A stretch of 64,000 nucleotides of DNA. Source: Actinomycetota bacterium (GTDB lineage Bacteria > Actinomycetota > Acidimicrobiia > Acidimicrobiales > MedAcidi-G1). The notes beneath the pieces were generated by a model. It saw nothing but the letters and a program-made list of their open reading frames with translations, did no database searches and had not been told where the DNA came from. Position 1 is the first letter of the stretch, and every line of letters begins with the position of its first letter. The position numbers were made by a program, and so were the translations under genes. The stretch is taken from NCBI GenBank assembly GCA_014381945.1, contig JACNKQ010000030.1, positions 1 to 64,000 of the forward strand, in the 5' to 3' direction. Below, piece after piece: positions 41,209 through 50,419 of this stretch.

Positions 41209-41236
41209 CGCAGGTCCGCAGCCCGCGACGGTGGGT

Positions 41237-41491
41237 TCAGCCCTGGCGGCGCTTGCCGTAGCGGCGCTCGAAGCGCTCGACGCGGCCGGCGGTGTCGACG
41301 ATCTTCATGGTGCCCGTGAAGAACGGATGGCTGGCCGACGAGATCTCGACCTTGGCGAGCGGGTACTCGTTGCCGTCGTCGAGGGTGATTGTGTCACTGG
41401 TCTGCATGGTGGACCGGGTGAGGAACAGGGTGCCCTCGGATACGTCCTGGAAGACCACTTCGCGGTACGTGGGGTGGATGTCGGGCTTCAT
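41237..41491 (-). CDS. rpmE2: Large ribosomal subunit protein bL31, type B (zinc-independent)
   Basis: An 84-aa bL31. [20 protein letters not shown] and [13 protein letters not shown] match the type B form, which has no CxxC zinc-binding cysteines. In many bacteria type B replaces the zinc form under zinc shortage, and there it sits in a Zur regulon; here it is in the standard position after rho, so it may be the main copy. The gap to rho is 64 bp. Confidence 0.9.
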   Translation of the reverse strand: MKPDIHPTYREVVFQDVSEGTLFLTRSTMQTSDTITLDDGNEYPLAKVEISSASHPFFTGTMKIVDTAGRVERFERRYGKRRQG

Positions 41492-41555
41492 GGCGAGTCC
41501 AGTCTGCGGTTCGCGACGGGCGTCGGCAACCCGCTGCAGGGAATGGTTCGGGCAA

Positions 41556-43223
41556 TCAGCCCAGGTTCGGGCCCTTGGCGATCTCCGCCAGGAACTCATC
41601 GTTGTTGTTGAAGGTCTTGAGCCGGTCTATGAGCAACTCGAGGCCAGCGGCCCCGCTGTTGCCCTCATCGCCGATGAGCCCGTTGAGGACCCTCCGCAGC
41701 TTCCAGACCTGGTTGAGCTGCTTGCGCTCGAAGAGGAGTTCCTCGTGCCTGGTCGACGAGGCGTTGACGTCGATGGCCGGATACACGCGCCGTTCGGCGA
41801 TGCGCCGGTCGAGGCGGAGCTCCATGTTGCCGGTGCCCTTGAACTCCTCGAAGATGACCTCGTCCATCTTGGATCCGGTCTCGACGAGCGCCGTGGCGAG
41901 AATGGTCAGCGATCCGCCCTCCTCGACGTTGCGTGCCGCACCGAAGAACTTCTTCGGCGGGTAGAGAGCGCCGCTGTCGACACCACCGGACATGATCCGA
42001 CCGGTGGCAGGGGCGGCCAGGTTGTAGGCCCGGGAGAGGCGGGTGATGCCGTCCAACAGGATCACGACGTCCTGGCCGGATTCGACCATGCGTTTGGCCC
42101 GTTCGATGGTGATCTCGGCGATGTGGGTGTGCTCGCCGCTGGGACGGTCGAAGGTGGAGGCGGCAACCTCACCGTGCTGCAGCCAGCGGCGCATGTCCGT
42201 GACCTCTTCAGGGCGCTCGTCGACCAGCAGGACGATGAGCTTGACCTCGGGGTTGTTCACCTCGATCGACCGGGCGATCTGCTTCAGGATCGTGGTCTTG
42301 CCGGCCTTCGGCGGCGAGACGAGCAGACCACGCTGGCCCTTGCCGATCGGACACAGCAGGTCCACGATGCGGGCGGTCATGTTGGACGGGTCGTCCGGGG
42401 TTTCCATCTTGAGCTGCTCGTCGGGGAACAGCGGCGTGAGGTCCTCGAAGCGGGGGCGTCCCTTGGCGTCTTCGGGCTTTCCGCCGTTGACGGTGTCGAT
42501 CCGCAGCAGCGCCGGGTTCTTCTCGCTCCGGTTGGCCGGACGGGAGGCGCCGGTGAGGTGGTCGCCCTTGCGCAGACCGAACTGGCGGGCCTGCTTGACC
42601 GACACGTAGGCATCGGCCTTCGACGGCTTGTAGCCGCTGGTACGCAGGAACCCGTAGCCCTCGTCGCGCATGTCGAGGTAGCCCTCGACCTCGACGGGAT
42701 CGCCGTCCCATTCCTCCTCCGGTCCGTCGTGCTGGCCTCGACCGCGGCGACGGCGACGGCGGTTGCCGGGCTCGCCGCCCTGTTGGCCCTGTTGGCCCTG
42801 TTGGCCCCGGCCACCCTGTCGGTCGCGGTTGCCCTGCTGGCCATGTCGATCGGTCCTGGATTCGAGCTTGTCGGGCGAGTCGCCCTGCTTGTCGCCTGAC
42901 TTGTCCTCGGGCTTGGCGCCTGACTCGTCCTCGGGCTTGTCGTCGGCAGATGCCCCTGCTTCCGGTGCGGGGCCCTCCTCGGCGACGGCTGCCTCCCATG
43001 CGGCGGGTGGCTCCTCGGCTGGATCTTCGGCGGAGTCCTCGTCGGCAGTTGCACCAGACCCGTTGGAAGACGTCTCGATGCCGGCCAAGTCGAGGATCAG
43101 GTCGACGATCTCGGCCTTGCGGGCCCGTGAGCCCGGCTTGCCGCCCAGGGCGGTGGCAATCGTGGTGAGCTCGTCGCGGTCCTTGCCCTCGAGGGCATCG
43201 CGTTCGAGTTGGGTGGAGTCCAT
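41556..43223 (-). CDS. rho: Transcription termination factor Rho
   Basis: A 555-aa hexameric RNA helicase. The N-terminal 48 residues form the Rho_N domain. A long acidic then Arg/Gln/Gly-rich insertion follows (about 50-165; includes [10 protein letters not shown] and [11 protein letters not shown]), as in high-GC Actinobacteria. Then come the RNA-binding domain [20 protein letters not shown], the Walker [10 protein letters not shown], Walker [16 protein letters not shown] and the Q/R loops. A 9-bp x3 repeat (42780-42806) encodes the QQG run. The 270-bp upstream space probably contains its promoter. Confidence 0.97.
   Translation of the reverse strand: MDSTQLERDALEGKDRDELTTIATALGGKPGSRARKAEIVDLILDLAGIETSSNGSGATADEDSAEDPAEEPPAAWEAAVAEEGPAPEAGASADDKPEDESGAKPEDKSGDKQGDSPDKLESRTDRHGQQGNRDRQGGRGQQGQQGQQGGEPGNRRRRRRGRGQHDGPEEEWDGDPVEVEGYLDMRDEGYGFLRTSGYKPSKADAYVSVKQARQFGLRKGDHLTGASRPANRSEKNPALLRIDTVNGGKPEDAKGRPRFEDLTPLFPDEQLKMETPDDPSNMTARIVDLLCPIGKGQRGLLVSPPKAGKTTILKQIARSIEVNNPEVKLIVLLVDERPEEVTDMRRWLQHGEVAASTFDRPSGEHTHIAEITIERAKRMVESGQDVVILLDGITRLSRAYNLAAPATGRIMSGGVDSGALYPPKKFFGAARNVEEGGSLTILATALVETGSKMDEVIFEEFKGTGNMELRLDRRIAERRVYPAIDVNASSTRHEELLFERKQLNQVWKLRRVLNGLIGDEGNSGAAGLELLIDRLKTFNNNDEFLAEIAKGPNLG
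42780..42806 (+). repeat. 9-bp x3 tandem repeat in the rho insertion
   Basis: CTGTTGGCC repeated three times, in frame with rho on the other strand, where it encodes Gly-Gln-Gln units. It lies in the disordered insertion, so length change should be tolerated. Confidence 0.75.
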
Positions 43224-43493
43224 GTCTCAGACACCTCATTTTCATATTCTGCGGTTTTCCGCGGGCGGAATTGCCCTTCATCGGTTCCGACCGGATCGGC
43301 CGAAAGATCACTCACGGGGAGTGGGGTTGTGGTACAGGATCCGACCGGGGCCACCTGACGAGGTGCCCACCGGAATCGGGGGAAGTACCAGCCTGTCGAC
43401 GGGAAGAACGGGTCCGTCAGTCCCCGCCCGACGACCCGCACATCGTACCGAAGGCAGACGCGCTGTCGCAACCACCCTCGCAAAGCCCCGCAG
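43224..43493. promoter_or_regulatory. Gene-free region upstream of rho
   Basis: A 270-bp gap, the largest between genes here. No convincing ORF, tRNA or small RNA is seen. On the rho strand a short stem, GCGG-TTTT-CCGC, lies at 43251-43262, about 28 bp before the start. A long leader would fit rho autoregulation known in other bacteria, but no specific element can be identified. Confidence 0.3.
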
Positions 43494-44630
43494 TCATCGG
43501 CCTTTCGAGCCGTTTCCGAGCAACAGGGTGCTGCACACGAGCGCCACGACGGCCAACAGGACGGTCGGCGTCCAGGAGCCCGTCAGGTCGTGGGTCACGC
43601 CGCCGACGACCGGTCCGATGCCTCCGGCCAGGCCGACCGCCAGACCCTGCAGGCCCATCAGCAGTCCGAGGTCGGGGGCGTCGAAGCGGGCACGTGCGTA
43701 GATCGCCTGGAGCGGGCTGGTGGCGCCGAGCGATGCGCCGGCCACGACGGCGTAGGCGATACCGGCCGGCACCGTGCCGACGAGCAGGAACGCGACGCCC
43801 ACGGCGCTCACCGCGTAGGCGAGTCGCAACAGCGGGTCGGCACCGAAGCGCTCGACGACGCCCATCAGGCCGACGCGCCCGAACAGCTGCCCGAAGCCGC
43901 GCAGGCCGCCGATGGCGCCGGCGGCGCCGAGGCCCAATCCGGCGCCGGTCATGATCGGCACCTGGTAGCCGAGGATCGTGGTGTACGCCAGCCAGACCAG
44001 AAAGAAGACCAGCAGCATCCGGCGGACGGCCGGGCGCCCGAGTGCACTGCGCATCGCCTGCCAAGGGTTCTTCGAAGCGGCCTCCCCGGACCGGCCGGAC
44101 TCGCCGAGCGTGACCGTCAGGAGGGCACCGGCGATGGCCAGGAGCGCCAGCACCCGACCGGTACTTCGCCACCCCCAGGCTTCGACCATCCAGGCGGTCA
44201 TCGGGAGGTAGATCGCACTGCACAGGGCGCCGATCATCGTCAGGCGGGCGATTGCCAGGTCGGGTCGGTCCGGCCGGAGCCGAGCCGCCGCTGCCGTGGT
44301 CACGTGGTAGAAGCCCGTCGCTCCGACGATCCCGGCCCCGAGCGCATAGAGGGCTCCGAAGACGACCTGATGGGTCGCCCAGGTCGCCGCCAACAATGAG
44401 CCGCCTCCCACCACCGCCTGGAGGAGGAACGGTCCCCGGCACCCGTAGCGGTCGAGGAGTCGACCCCCGACGACCGAGGCACCTCCGTTGATGACGAATC
44501 CGGCGCCGAAGGTGACCCCGAGCATGGTCGTCCCCCATCCGACGTCGTCGTGGATCGGACCGATGAGCACGCCGAAGGAGTACAGCCAGGAGCCGTAGGA
44601 GGTGATCGTGACGATGCCGAGAACCGCCAC
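43494..44630 (-). CDS. MFS transporter
   Basis: A 378-aa permease with 12 hydrophobic helices. Between helices 2 and 3 lies GGRLLDRYGCRGPF. It resembles the monocarboxylate/oxalate-formate type of MFS carriers. The GTG at 44630 is the only sensible start that does not run into the divergent ArsI-like gene. The two genes face away from each other over 94 bp, so they may share a regulator and a substrate, such as an arsenical. Confidence 0.75.
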   Translation of the reverse strand: MAVLGIVTITSYGSWLYSFGVLIGPIHDDVGWGTTMLGVTFGAGFVINGGASVVGGRLLDRYGCRGPFLLQAVVGGGSLLAATWATHQVVFGALYALGAGIVGATGFYHVTTAAAARLRPDRPDLAIARLTMIGALCSAIYLPMTAWMVEAWGWRSTGRVLALLAIAGALLTVTLGESGRSGEAASKNPWQAMRSALGRPAVRRMLLVFFLVWLAYTTILGYQVPIMTGAGLGLGAAGAIGGLRGFGQLFGRVGLMGVVERFGADPLLRLAYAVSAVGVAFLLVGTVPAGIAYAVVAGASLGATSPLQAIYARARFDAPDLGLLMGLQGLAVGLAGGIGPVVGGVTHDLTGSWTPTVLLAVVALVCSTLLLGNGSKGR

Positions 44631-44724
44631 GCCGTGTCTGCCTGCCGGCCTGCCTGCTGGTGGTGAGTGCGCGATTCCGTAGTCTGGAGGGAGACGACCT
44701 TGTCCCCGACACCCGGAGGTTTCC

Positions 44725-45144
44725 ATGAGCCGCCTGCAACTCGCCATCGACGTCAGCGACCTGGACGAAGCCATCGACTTCTACACCCGGCTGTTCGCCA
44801 CCGAACCCGCCAAGGTCCGACCCGGCTACGCCAACTTCGCCATCGACGACCCGCCGCTGAAGTTGATCCTGTTCGAGGACACCGACGGCGGCGGCACACT
44901 CAACCACCTGGGCGTCGAGACCGAGACCGCCGCAGAGGTCGTCGCCGCAGAGGCCCGCCTCTCGGGTGCCGGCCTCGAAACCACCGGAGTCGGCGATGCC
45001 CTGTGCTGCTACGCCGACAAGACCGAGACCTGGATCCACGCTCCCGACGACATCCGTTGGGAGTGGTATGTCAAGACCGGCGACAACGAACAGTTCGACA
45101 ACGTCGACCTCGAGACACCTGCTGCCACGCCCTGCTGCGGCTGA
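44725..45144 (+). CDS. ArsI/CadI-like glyoxalase-fold (VOC) protein
   Basis: A 139-aa VOC-fold metal enzyme. QLAIDVSDLDEAIDFYTRLF starts the first module. LNHLGVETE carries a metal histidine, and CCYADKTETWI holds the vicinal cysteines that bind As(III) in ArsI C-As lyases and Cd in CadI. EWYVKTGD supplies the metal glutamate. The tail ends in another Cys pair (TPCCG). GGAGG lies before the ATG. It could cleave methylarsenite or sense metal; no arsR gene is adjacent. Confidence 0.8.
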   Translation: MSRLQLAIDVSDLDEAIDFYTRLFATEPAKVRPGYANFAIDDPPLKLILFEDTDGGGTLNHLGVETETAAEVVAAEARLSGAGLETTGVGDALCCYADKTETWIHAPDDIRWEWYVKTGDNEQFDNVDLETPAATPCCG

Positions 45145-45170
45145 GGCCGTCGCCCACCGCCCGCTCCTGA

Positions 45171-46316
45171 TCAGAGCGACAGGAGCGTGGGCATCAGGGA
45201 GTGGCCCGGCACCAGTGGGGCATTGGCCACGCCCGACTCGGTGAACACGCCGCCCGGGCCGTCGACCTCGGAGTCGACCAGCAGGTAGGGAACCGGGTCG
45301 GGAGTATGGGTGCGGGTTGTGAGTGGCGTGGCGTGGTCGGGCAGCATCAGCAGCCGCCACGGACCCAGCGCATCGAGGCCCGGGACCAGGTCGGCGAGGA
45401 TGCGCCGGTCCCAGTGCTCGAGCGCCTCGACCTTCTCGGCGACGTCGCCGGCGTGACCGGCCTCGTCGGTGGCCTCGACGTGGATGATGAACAGGTCGAG
45501 CCCGTCGGCCAACTTCTTCAGGGCGATGTCGCGCTTGCCCTCGTAGTCGGTGTCGTACCAGCCGGTGGCTCCGGGGATGTCGCAGATCTCGAGGCCGGTG
45601 AGTACCCCGATGCCGCGCACGAGGTCGACTGCGGTCACCAGGCCGGCCTCGACGCCATGGGCGTCGCGGAACGACGGCAGTTGAGGCTGGAAGCCCTGCC
45701 CCCACAACCAGATCTGGGTTGCCTCGAGGTCCGAGGCGGCGAGCACGTCCCTGGACGCCTCCATCAGTTCGTTCAGCGGGCCACCCATCGGCCCGGCGGG
45801 CACAACTACCTGCTCACCGGAGAGGTCGTGGGGCGGGGTGCATTCGGCGTCGATCCACTCCCCCGGGGCAATCATGGCGTGCCGGTAGCTCAGGCCCGGA
45901 TGGAACGACACGCCGTCGCCCCCGAGTTGCCGGTCGATCTCGGCGATCGCCTCGGCGGCCGGTTCCGACGGTGGGTTGCCGCCCGCATAGTCGAGCATCA
46001 CGCCGTCGGCCGACACCACCACGAGGTTGCAGCGGAATGCGGTCTGTTCGGGACGCAGGGACAGGCCCATCGCCGCCGCCTCGATCGGGGCCCGGCCCGT
46101 GTGGTGCAGGGCAGGATCGAACCCGAAGATCGACATGTTGCCGACATCGCTGCCCGGCGGCATGCCCTCGGGGATCACGGCGGCCCGGCCGACGGTCGCC
46201 CGGGCGGCCAGGGCATCGAGGTTGGGCGTGTGGGCGGCCTCGAGCGGGGTGCGTCCGTCCAACTCGGGAACCGGCAGGTCGGCACAGCCGTCGGGAACAC
46301 AGATCACGTACTTCAC
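45171..46316 (-). CDS. ApgM-like alkaline-phosphatase-superfamily protein; proposed homoserine kinase
   Basis: A 381-aa protein of the cofactor-independent phosphoglycerate mutase (archaeal type) group. YVICVPDGCADLP has the first metal Asp (D9). GSDVGNMSIFGFDP (55-68) contains the phospho-acceptor serine. IIHVEATDEAGHAGD and LPDHATP carry the remaining metal ligands. It follows thrC on the same strand by 78 bp. Members next to hom and thrC have been proposed, from genome context, to act as homoserine kinase in organisms lacking ThrB; no GHMP-type thrB is present here. A plain phosphoglycerate mutase role remains possible. Confidence 0.82.
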   Translation of the reverse strand: MKYVICVPDGCADLPVPELDGRTPLEAAHTPNLDALAARATVGRAAVIPEGMPPGSDVGNMSIFGFDPALHHTGRAPIEAAAMGLSLRPEQTAFRCNLVVVSADGVMLDYAGGNPPSEPAAEAIAEIDRQLGGDGVSFHPGLSYRHAMIAPGEWIDAECTPPHDLSGEQVVVPAGPMGGPLNELMEASRDVLAASDLEATQIWLWGQGFQPQLPSFRDAHGVEAGLVTAVDLVRGIGVLTGLEICDIPGATGWYDTDYEGKRDIALKKLADGLDLFIIHVEATDEAGHAGDVAEKVEALEHWDRRILADLVPGLDALGPWRLLMLPDHATPLTTRTHTPDPVPYLLVDSEVDGPGGVFTESGVANAPLVPGHSLMPTLLSL

Positions 46317-46394
46317 AGGGCACTCATCCTGCCAGCATCCGAGTTGCCTGCTGCGACCACATCCGGTCCCTCAGGCAGGGCATCAGGTGGCGCA

Positions 46395-47780
46395 TCAGGC
46401 GACACAGGATTCGACGTGCGCCTGTATCGCCGCCAGGTCGTTGGGCAGGCGGGTGCAGCGCTCGGGCCGGTCCAAGAGGTCACCCAGGCGCTCGGGCAAC
46501 CCGGGACGCACGCCCGTGGCCGACTCGACGGCGTCGGGGAACTTGGCCGGATGGGCGGTTGCAAGTGCCACCATCGGCACCGAGGGATCGCGGCGGCACC
46601 GGCGGGCGGCCAGCAAGCCGACGGCGGAGTGCGGATCGAGGACCACGCCCGACCGGTCGGCCTCATCTGCGATACAGCGCATCACCTCACCGTCGTGGAA
46701 GCGGGCACCTGACCAGGCGTCGCCGAGCGTGGCATGGAGCACCGGGTCGAGGACCGTTGTGCCCGTGGCCCGGAAGTCGTCGAGCAGGGCGGACACGGCG
46801 GCGCCGTCGCGGTCGAGCAACTCGAACAGGAGCCGCTCGAGGTTCGACGACAGCTGGATGTCCATGCTGGGCGAGAGAGTGGGCACGACCTCGCCGAGGG
46901 TCATCGTGCCGCTCTCGAAGAACCGGGTCACGATGTCGTTGCTGTTCGATGCGACCACGAGTTGCGGGATGTCGAGGCCCATGAGCCGGGCGACGTGCCC
47001 GGCGAAGGCGTTGCCGAAGTTGCCGGTAGGCACCGAGAACGCAATCGGAGCCCGTCGTCCACCGAGCCGTTCGGCGGCGACGACGTAGTAGACGACCTGC
47101 GCCATGACCCGGGCCCAGTTGATGGAGTTGACCGCCGACAGGCGCATCCGCTGCCGGAACGCCACATCGGCGAACATGGCCTTCACGAGGTCCTGGCAGT
47201 CGTCGAAGGTGCCCTCTACGGCCACGTTGTGGACGTTGGCGGACTGCACGGTGGTCATCTGCCGGCGCTGCACCTCCGAGACGCGGTCGGCCGGGTGCAG
47301 GATCACGATGTCCATCGAATCGCGGTCGCGACAGGCATCGATGGCAGCCGAACCCGTGTCACCGGACGTGGCACCCACGATCGTGACGCGCTCCCCCCGC
47401 CGCCCGAGTTCGTGGTCGAAGAGGCGACCGACCAGTTGCAGTGCCACGTCTTTGAAGGCGAGCGTCGGGCCGTGGAACAGTTCGAGCAGGTGCAACCCGT
47501 CGCCGAGGTCGACCAGCGGCGTCACCTCGTCGGACTCGAACGTGGCATACGCCTCGCGGACCAAGTCGGCGAAGGCACCCGGGGCGATGGCACCCCCGAC
47601 GAACGGCGACATCACCTCGAGGGCGGTCGCCACATAGTTGCCGGGATCGCCGACGCCACCGGGCGCAAGGGTCGGCCACATTTCGGGGACGTAGAGTCCG
47701 CCGTCGGCTGCCAACCCGGCGAGCAGCGTGTCGCCGAAGCCCAGGACCGGTGCGACCCCGCGGGTGCTGACGTAGCGCAT
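46395..47780 (-). CDS. thrC: Threonine synthase
   Basis: A 461-aa PLP enzyme converting O-phosphohomoserine to threonine. It has the long N-terminal domain (RYVSTRGVAPVLGF...LAADGGLYVPE) of the class found in Gram-negatives and yeast. PLP lysine is K110 in TLAFKDVALQ. TSGDTGSAA and VPTGNFGNAFAGH bind the cofactor phosphate and substrate. The start at 47780 gives the canonical MRYVSTRG. It is 19 bp downstream of hom. Confidence 0.95.
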   Translation of the reverse strand: MRYVSTRGVAPVLGFGDTLLAGLAADGGLYVPEMWPTLAPGGVGDPGNYVATALEVMSPFVGGAIAPGAFADLVREAYATFESDEVTPLVDLGDGLHLLELFHGPTLAFKDVALQLVGRLFDHELGRRGERVTIVGATSGDTGSAAIDACRDRDSMDIVILHPADRVSEVQRRQMTTVQSANVHNVAVEGTFDDCQDLVKAMFADVAFRQRMRLSAVNSINWARVMAQVVYYVVAAERLGGRRAPIAFSVPTGNFGNAFAGHVARLMGLDIPQLVVASNSNDIVTRFFESGTMTLGEVVPTLSPSMDIQLSSNLERLLFELLDRDGAAVSALLDDFRATGTTVLDPVLHATLGDAWSGARFHDGEVMRCIADEADRSGVVLDPHSAVGLLAARRCRRDPSVPMVALATAHPAKFPDAVESATGVRPGLPERLGDLLDRPERCTRLPNDLAAIQAHVESCVA

Positions 47781-47799
47781 GGCGGACCGGGACCGGGGC

Positions 47800-49095
47800 T
47801 CAGCCGCCGAGGGCGCGCAGCACGCTGCCGACGCTGCGCACGGCGTCGAGGCCGCCCAGGTCGTCCAGCGTCGCCTGCATGTCGCGCTCACGGGCCCGGT
47901 GCGTGATGAAGGTGATGCGCGCCTCTCCGCCCTGACCTGCCTGTTCCATGGACCGGATCGAAACCCTGTGTGCGCCGAACACGGCCGCCACGCCGGCGAG
48001 CACCCCGGGCTCGTCGTCGACGTCGAGCGCCAGGTAGTAGGCGGTCTCGAGGTCGTCGATCGGCGAGATCCGGGCCCGTTCGAGCGAGCCGATGGGTGCA
48101 CCGTGGCCGCGGGCACTGTTGCCGGCGGCGTCGATGAGGTCGCCGAACACCGCCGAGGCGGTCGGACGCCCTCCGGCACCCCGGCCGTAGAGCATGACCT
48201 CGCCGACGGCGTCACCCTCGACGAAGACGGCGTTGAAGCTGTCGTTGACTGCGGCCAGCGGGTGGTCGTTCGGAACGAGTGTCGGATGTACGCGAACGCC
48301 TATCTCGTCGCCACGGCGGTCTGCGACGGCGAGCAGCTTGATGCAGTAGCCGAGGTGGGCGGCGGCCTCGATGTCGTCGGTCGTGACCCCGGATATGCCC
48401 TCGAGGTAGACGTCGTCGGCGACAACCTCGGTCCCGAAGGCCAGGGTGGCGATGATGGCGATCTTGGCTCCGGCGTCGTGTCCCTCGACATCGGCCGTCG
48501 GGTCGGCCTCGGCATAGCCCAGCCCCTGGGCCTCGGCGAGGGCGTCGTCGTAGGAGGCGCCCTCACCGGACATCTTCGTGAGGATGAAGTTGGTCGTGCC
48601 GTTGACAATGCCCATCACCCGGGTGACCGGCTCGCCGGCGAACGACTCGCGCAGCGGTCGCATGATGGGTATGGCCCCGGCCACGGCGGCCTCGAAGAGC
48701 AGGTCGACGCCGGCGGATTCGGCGATCGAGTAGAGCTCGGCGCCGTGGACGGCCAGCAGTTCCTTGTTGGCGGTGACCACCGGCTTGCCGTTGCCGAGAG
48801 CGGCCACGATCAACGTGCGGGCGGGCTCGATGCCGCCCATGACCTCGACGACCACGTCGATGTCGGGGTCGGAAACGACGGCCGCTGCGTCGGTGGTGAA
48901 CACCTCGGCCGGCAGGGGCACGCCCCTGTCGACGGACAGGTCGCGCACGGCGACCGACGCCACCTCGAAAGACAGGCCGGTGCGTCGGGCGACGACATCG
49001 CGCTGCTCGTCGACCAGCACAGCCAGGGCGGCGCCGACGTTGCCGCAGCCGAGGAGGCCCACGCGCACTGGAGATCCGGAGGAAGGGGCGTTCAT
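47800..49095 (-). CDS. hom: Homoserine dehydrogenase
   Basis: A 431-aa enzyme reducing aspartate semialdehyde to homoserine. GLLGCGNVGAA (16-21) binds NAD(P)H, VTANKELLA follows, and GIVNGTTNFILTKM with GLGYAEADPTADVEGHDAGAK is the catalytic signature. The C-terminal 80 residues (LALDVDDEPGVLAGVAAVFG) are an ACT domain, the expected site of threonine feedback inhibition. The start at 49095 matches the family. Confidence 0.96.
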   Translation of the reverse strand: MNAPSSGSPVRVGLLGCGNVGAALAVLVDEQRDVVARRTGLSFEVASVAVRDLSVDRGVPLPAEVFTTDAAAVVSDPDIDVVVEVMGGIEPARTLIVAALGNGKPVVTANKELLAVHGAELYSIAESAGVDLLFEAAVAGAIPIMRPLRESFAGEPVTRVMGIVNGTTNFILTKMSGEGASYDDALAEAQGLGYAEADPTADVEGHDAGAKIAIIATLAFGTEVVADDVYLEGISGVTTDDIEAAAHLGYCIKLLAVADRRGDEIGVRVHPTLVPNDHPLAAVNDSFNAVFVEGDAVGEVMLYGRGAGGRPTASAVFGDLIDAAGNSARGHGAPIGSLERARISPIDDLETAYYLALDVDDEPGVLAGVAAVFGAHRVSIRSMEQAGQGGEARITFITHRARERDMQATLDDLGGLDAVRSVGSVLRALGG

Positions 49096-49147
49096 GGATG
49101 TCACGGTAGCGGGAACGGTGCGCGGCACCCGTTCGAGAATCGAGGGC

Positions 49148-50419
49148 TCAAGCCTCGCGGCGGACGAGGTCCGCGTAGGTCTCTCGCCGCACGACCTCGG
49201 TCGCCTCGCCGTCGGCGACGAACACGACCGCCGGGCGCAGGACCTGGTTGTAGTTGGAGCCCATCGAGTGGCCGTAGGCACCGGTGACGGGCGTGGCGAG
49301 CACATCGCCCACCGCCAGGTCTTCGGGCACCCAGCCTTCCCGCACCAGCAGGTCGCCGGACTCGCAGTGCTTGCCGACGACCCGGACCGACCGTGGCCGA
49401 TCTGCCGAGGCGGCCCTGGGCAGGAACGTCTCGTAGCCGGACCCGTAGAGGACCGGACGGGGGTTGTCGCTCATGCCGCCATCGACGGCCACATAGGTGC
49501 GGATGCCCTCGAGGTCCTTGACCGTGCCCACCCGGTACAGCGTGACGGCGGCGGCGGCGGCGATCGCACGGCCCGGTTCGGCTGACACCCGCGCAGTGAC
49601 CCCGGCGGCTTCGCAGGCGCTGCGCACGACCTCGCCCCACTGGGTGATCGTGGGTGCGACCTCGCCCTCGACGTAGGCGACCCCGAGGCCTCCCCCGACC
49701 GAGAGTTCGGCCAGGTCGTACACGATGGCGAGGCCGGCGAGGACCTCGGCTGCACGACCCAGCGAGCCGACCTCGAAGACCTGGCTGCCGATGTGGGCGT
49801 GGATGCCGACCAGGTCGACCGACGCCGAAGCGAGCGCACGTTCGACGGCGACGGCTGCCAGGCCGGTTGAAACGGTGAAGCCGAACTTGGAGTCGTCCTG
49901 GCCGGTGGTGACGAACTCGTGGGTATGGGCCTCGACGCCGGGCGTGACCCGGAGCAGCACCCGGGGAACGACGCCTATTGCTGCATGGAGGGCGTCGAGG
50001 CGGTCGAGTTCGTCGAACGAGTCGACGACGATGAGGCCGACGCCCTCCTCGATCGCCATCTCGAGCTCGCGTTCGCTCTTGTTGTTGCCGTGCAGTACCA
50101 GGCGGTCGCCGGGAACGCCGGCGTGGCGGGCCATGTACAACTCGCCGCCGGTGGCCACATCGAGGTGCATGCCCTCCTCGACCACGAGACGGGCCATCGC
50201 CCCACAGAGGAACGCCTTGCCGGCGTATGCGACACCTTCGCCGAATGCCGCCACTGCCTCCCGGCAGCGGGTACGGAGGTGTGCCTCGTCGTAGACGAAC
50301 AGCGGTGTGCCGAACTCGACTGCGAGGTCGACGAGGTCGCAGCCGCCGATCGAGGTGCTCCCGCCGGCGCCGATCTCGGTCGTGTCTGGTAGCAGGTCGC
50401 GGGGGATCGGGCCGGCCAT
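49148..50419 (-). CDS. lysA: Diaminopimelate decarboxylase
   Basis: A 423-aa PLP enzyme, last step of lysine synthesis. PLP lysine is K68 in VAYAGKAFLCG. The HGNNKSERELEMA, SVGGGLGVAY and EPGRAIAAAA segments bind PLP phosphate, and CESGDLL contains the active-site cysteine contributed across the dimer. Its start shares one base with the argS stop, a pairing typical of Actinobacteria. Threonine genes follow 52 bp downstream. Confidence 0.96.
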   Translation of the reverse strand: MAGPIPRDLLPDTTEIGAGGSTSIGGCDLVDLAVEFGTPLFVYDEAHLRTRCREAVAAFGEGVAYAGKAFLCGAMARLVVEEGMHLDVATGGELYMARHAGVPGDRLVLHGNNKSERELEMAIEEGVGLIVVDSFDELDRLDALHAAIGVVPRVLLRVTPGVEAHTHEFVTTGQDDSKFGFTVSTGLAAVAVERALASASVDLVGIHAHIGSQVFEVGSLGRAAEVLAGLAIVYDLAELSVGGGLGVAYVEGEVAPTITQWGEVVRSACEAAGVTARVSAEPGRAIAAAAAVTLYRVGTVKDLEGIRTYVAVDGGMSDNPRPVLYGSGYETFLPRAASADRPRSVRVVGKHCESGDLLVREGWVPEDLAVGDVLATPVTGAYGHSMGSNYNQVLRPAVVFVADGEATEVVRRETYADLVRREA

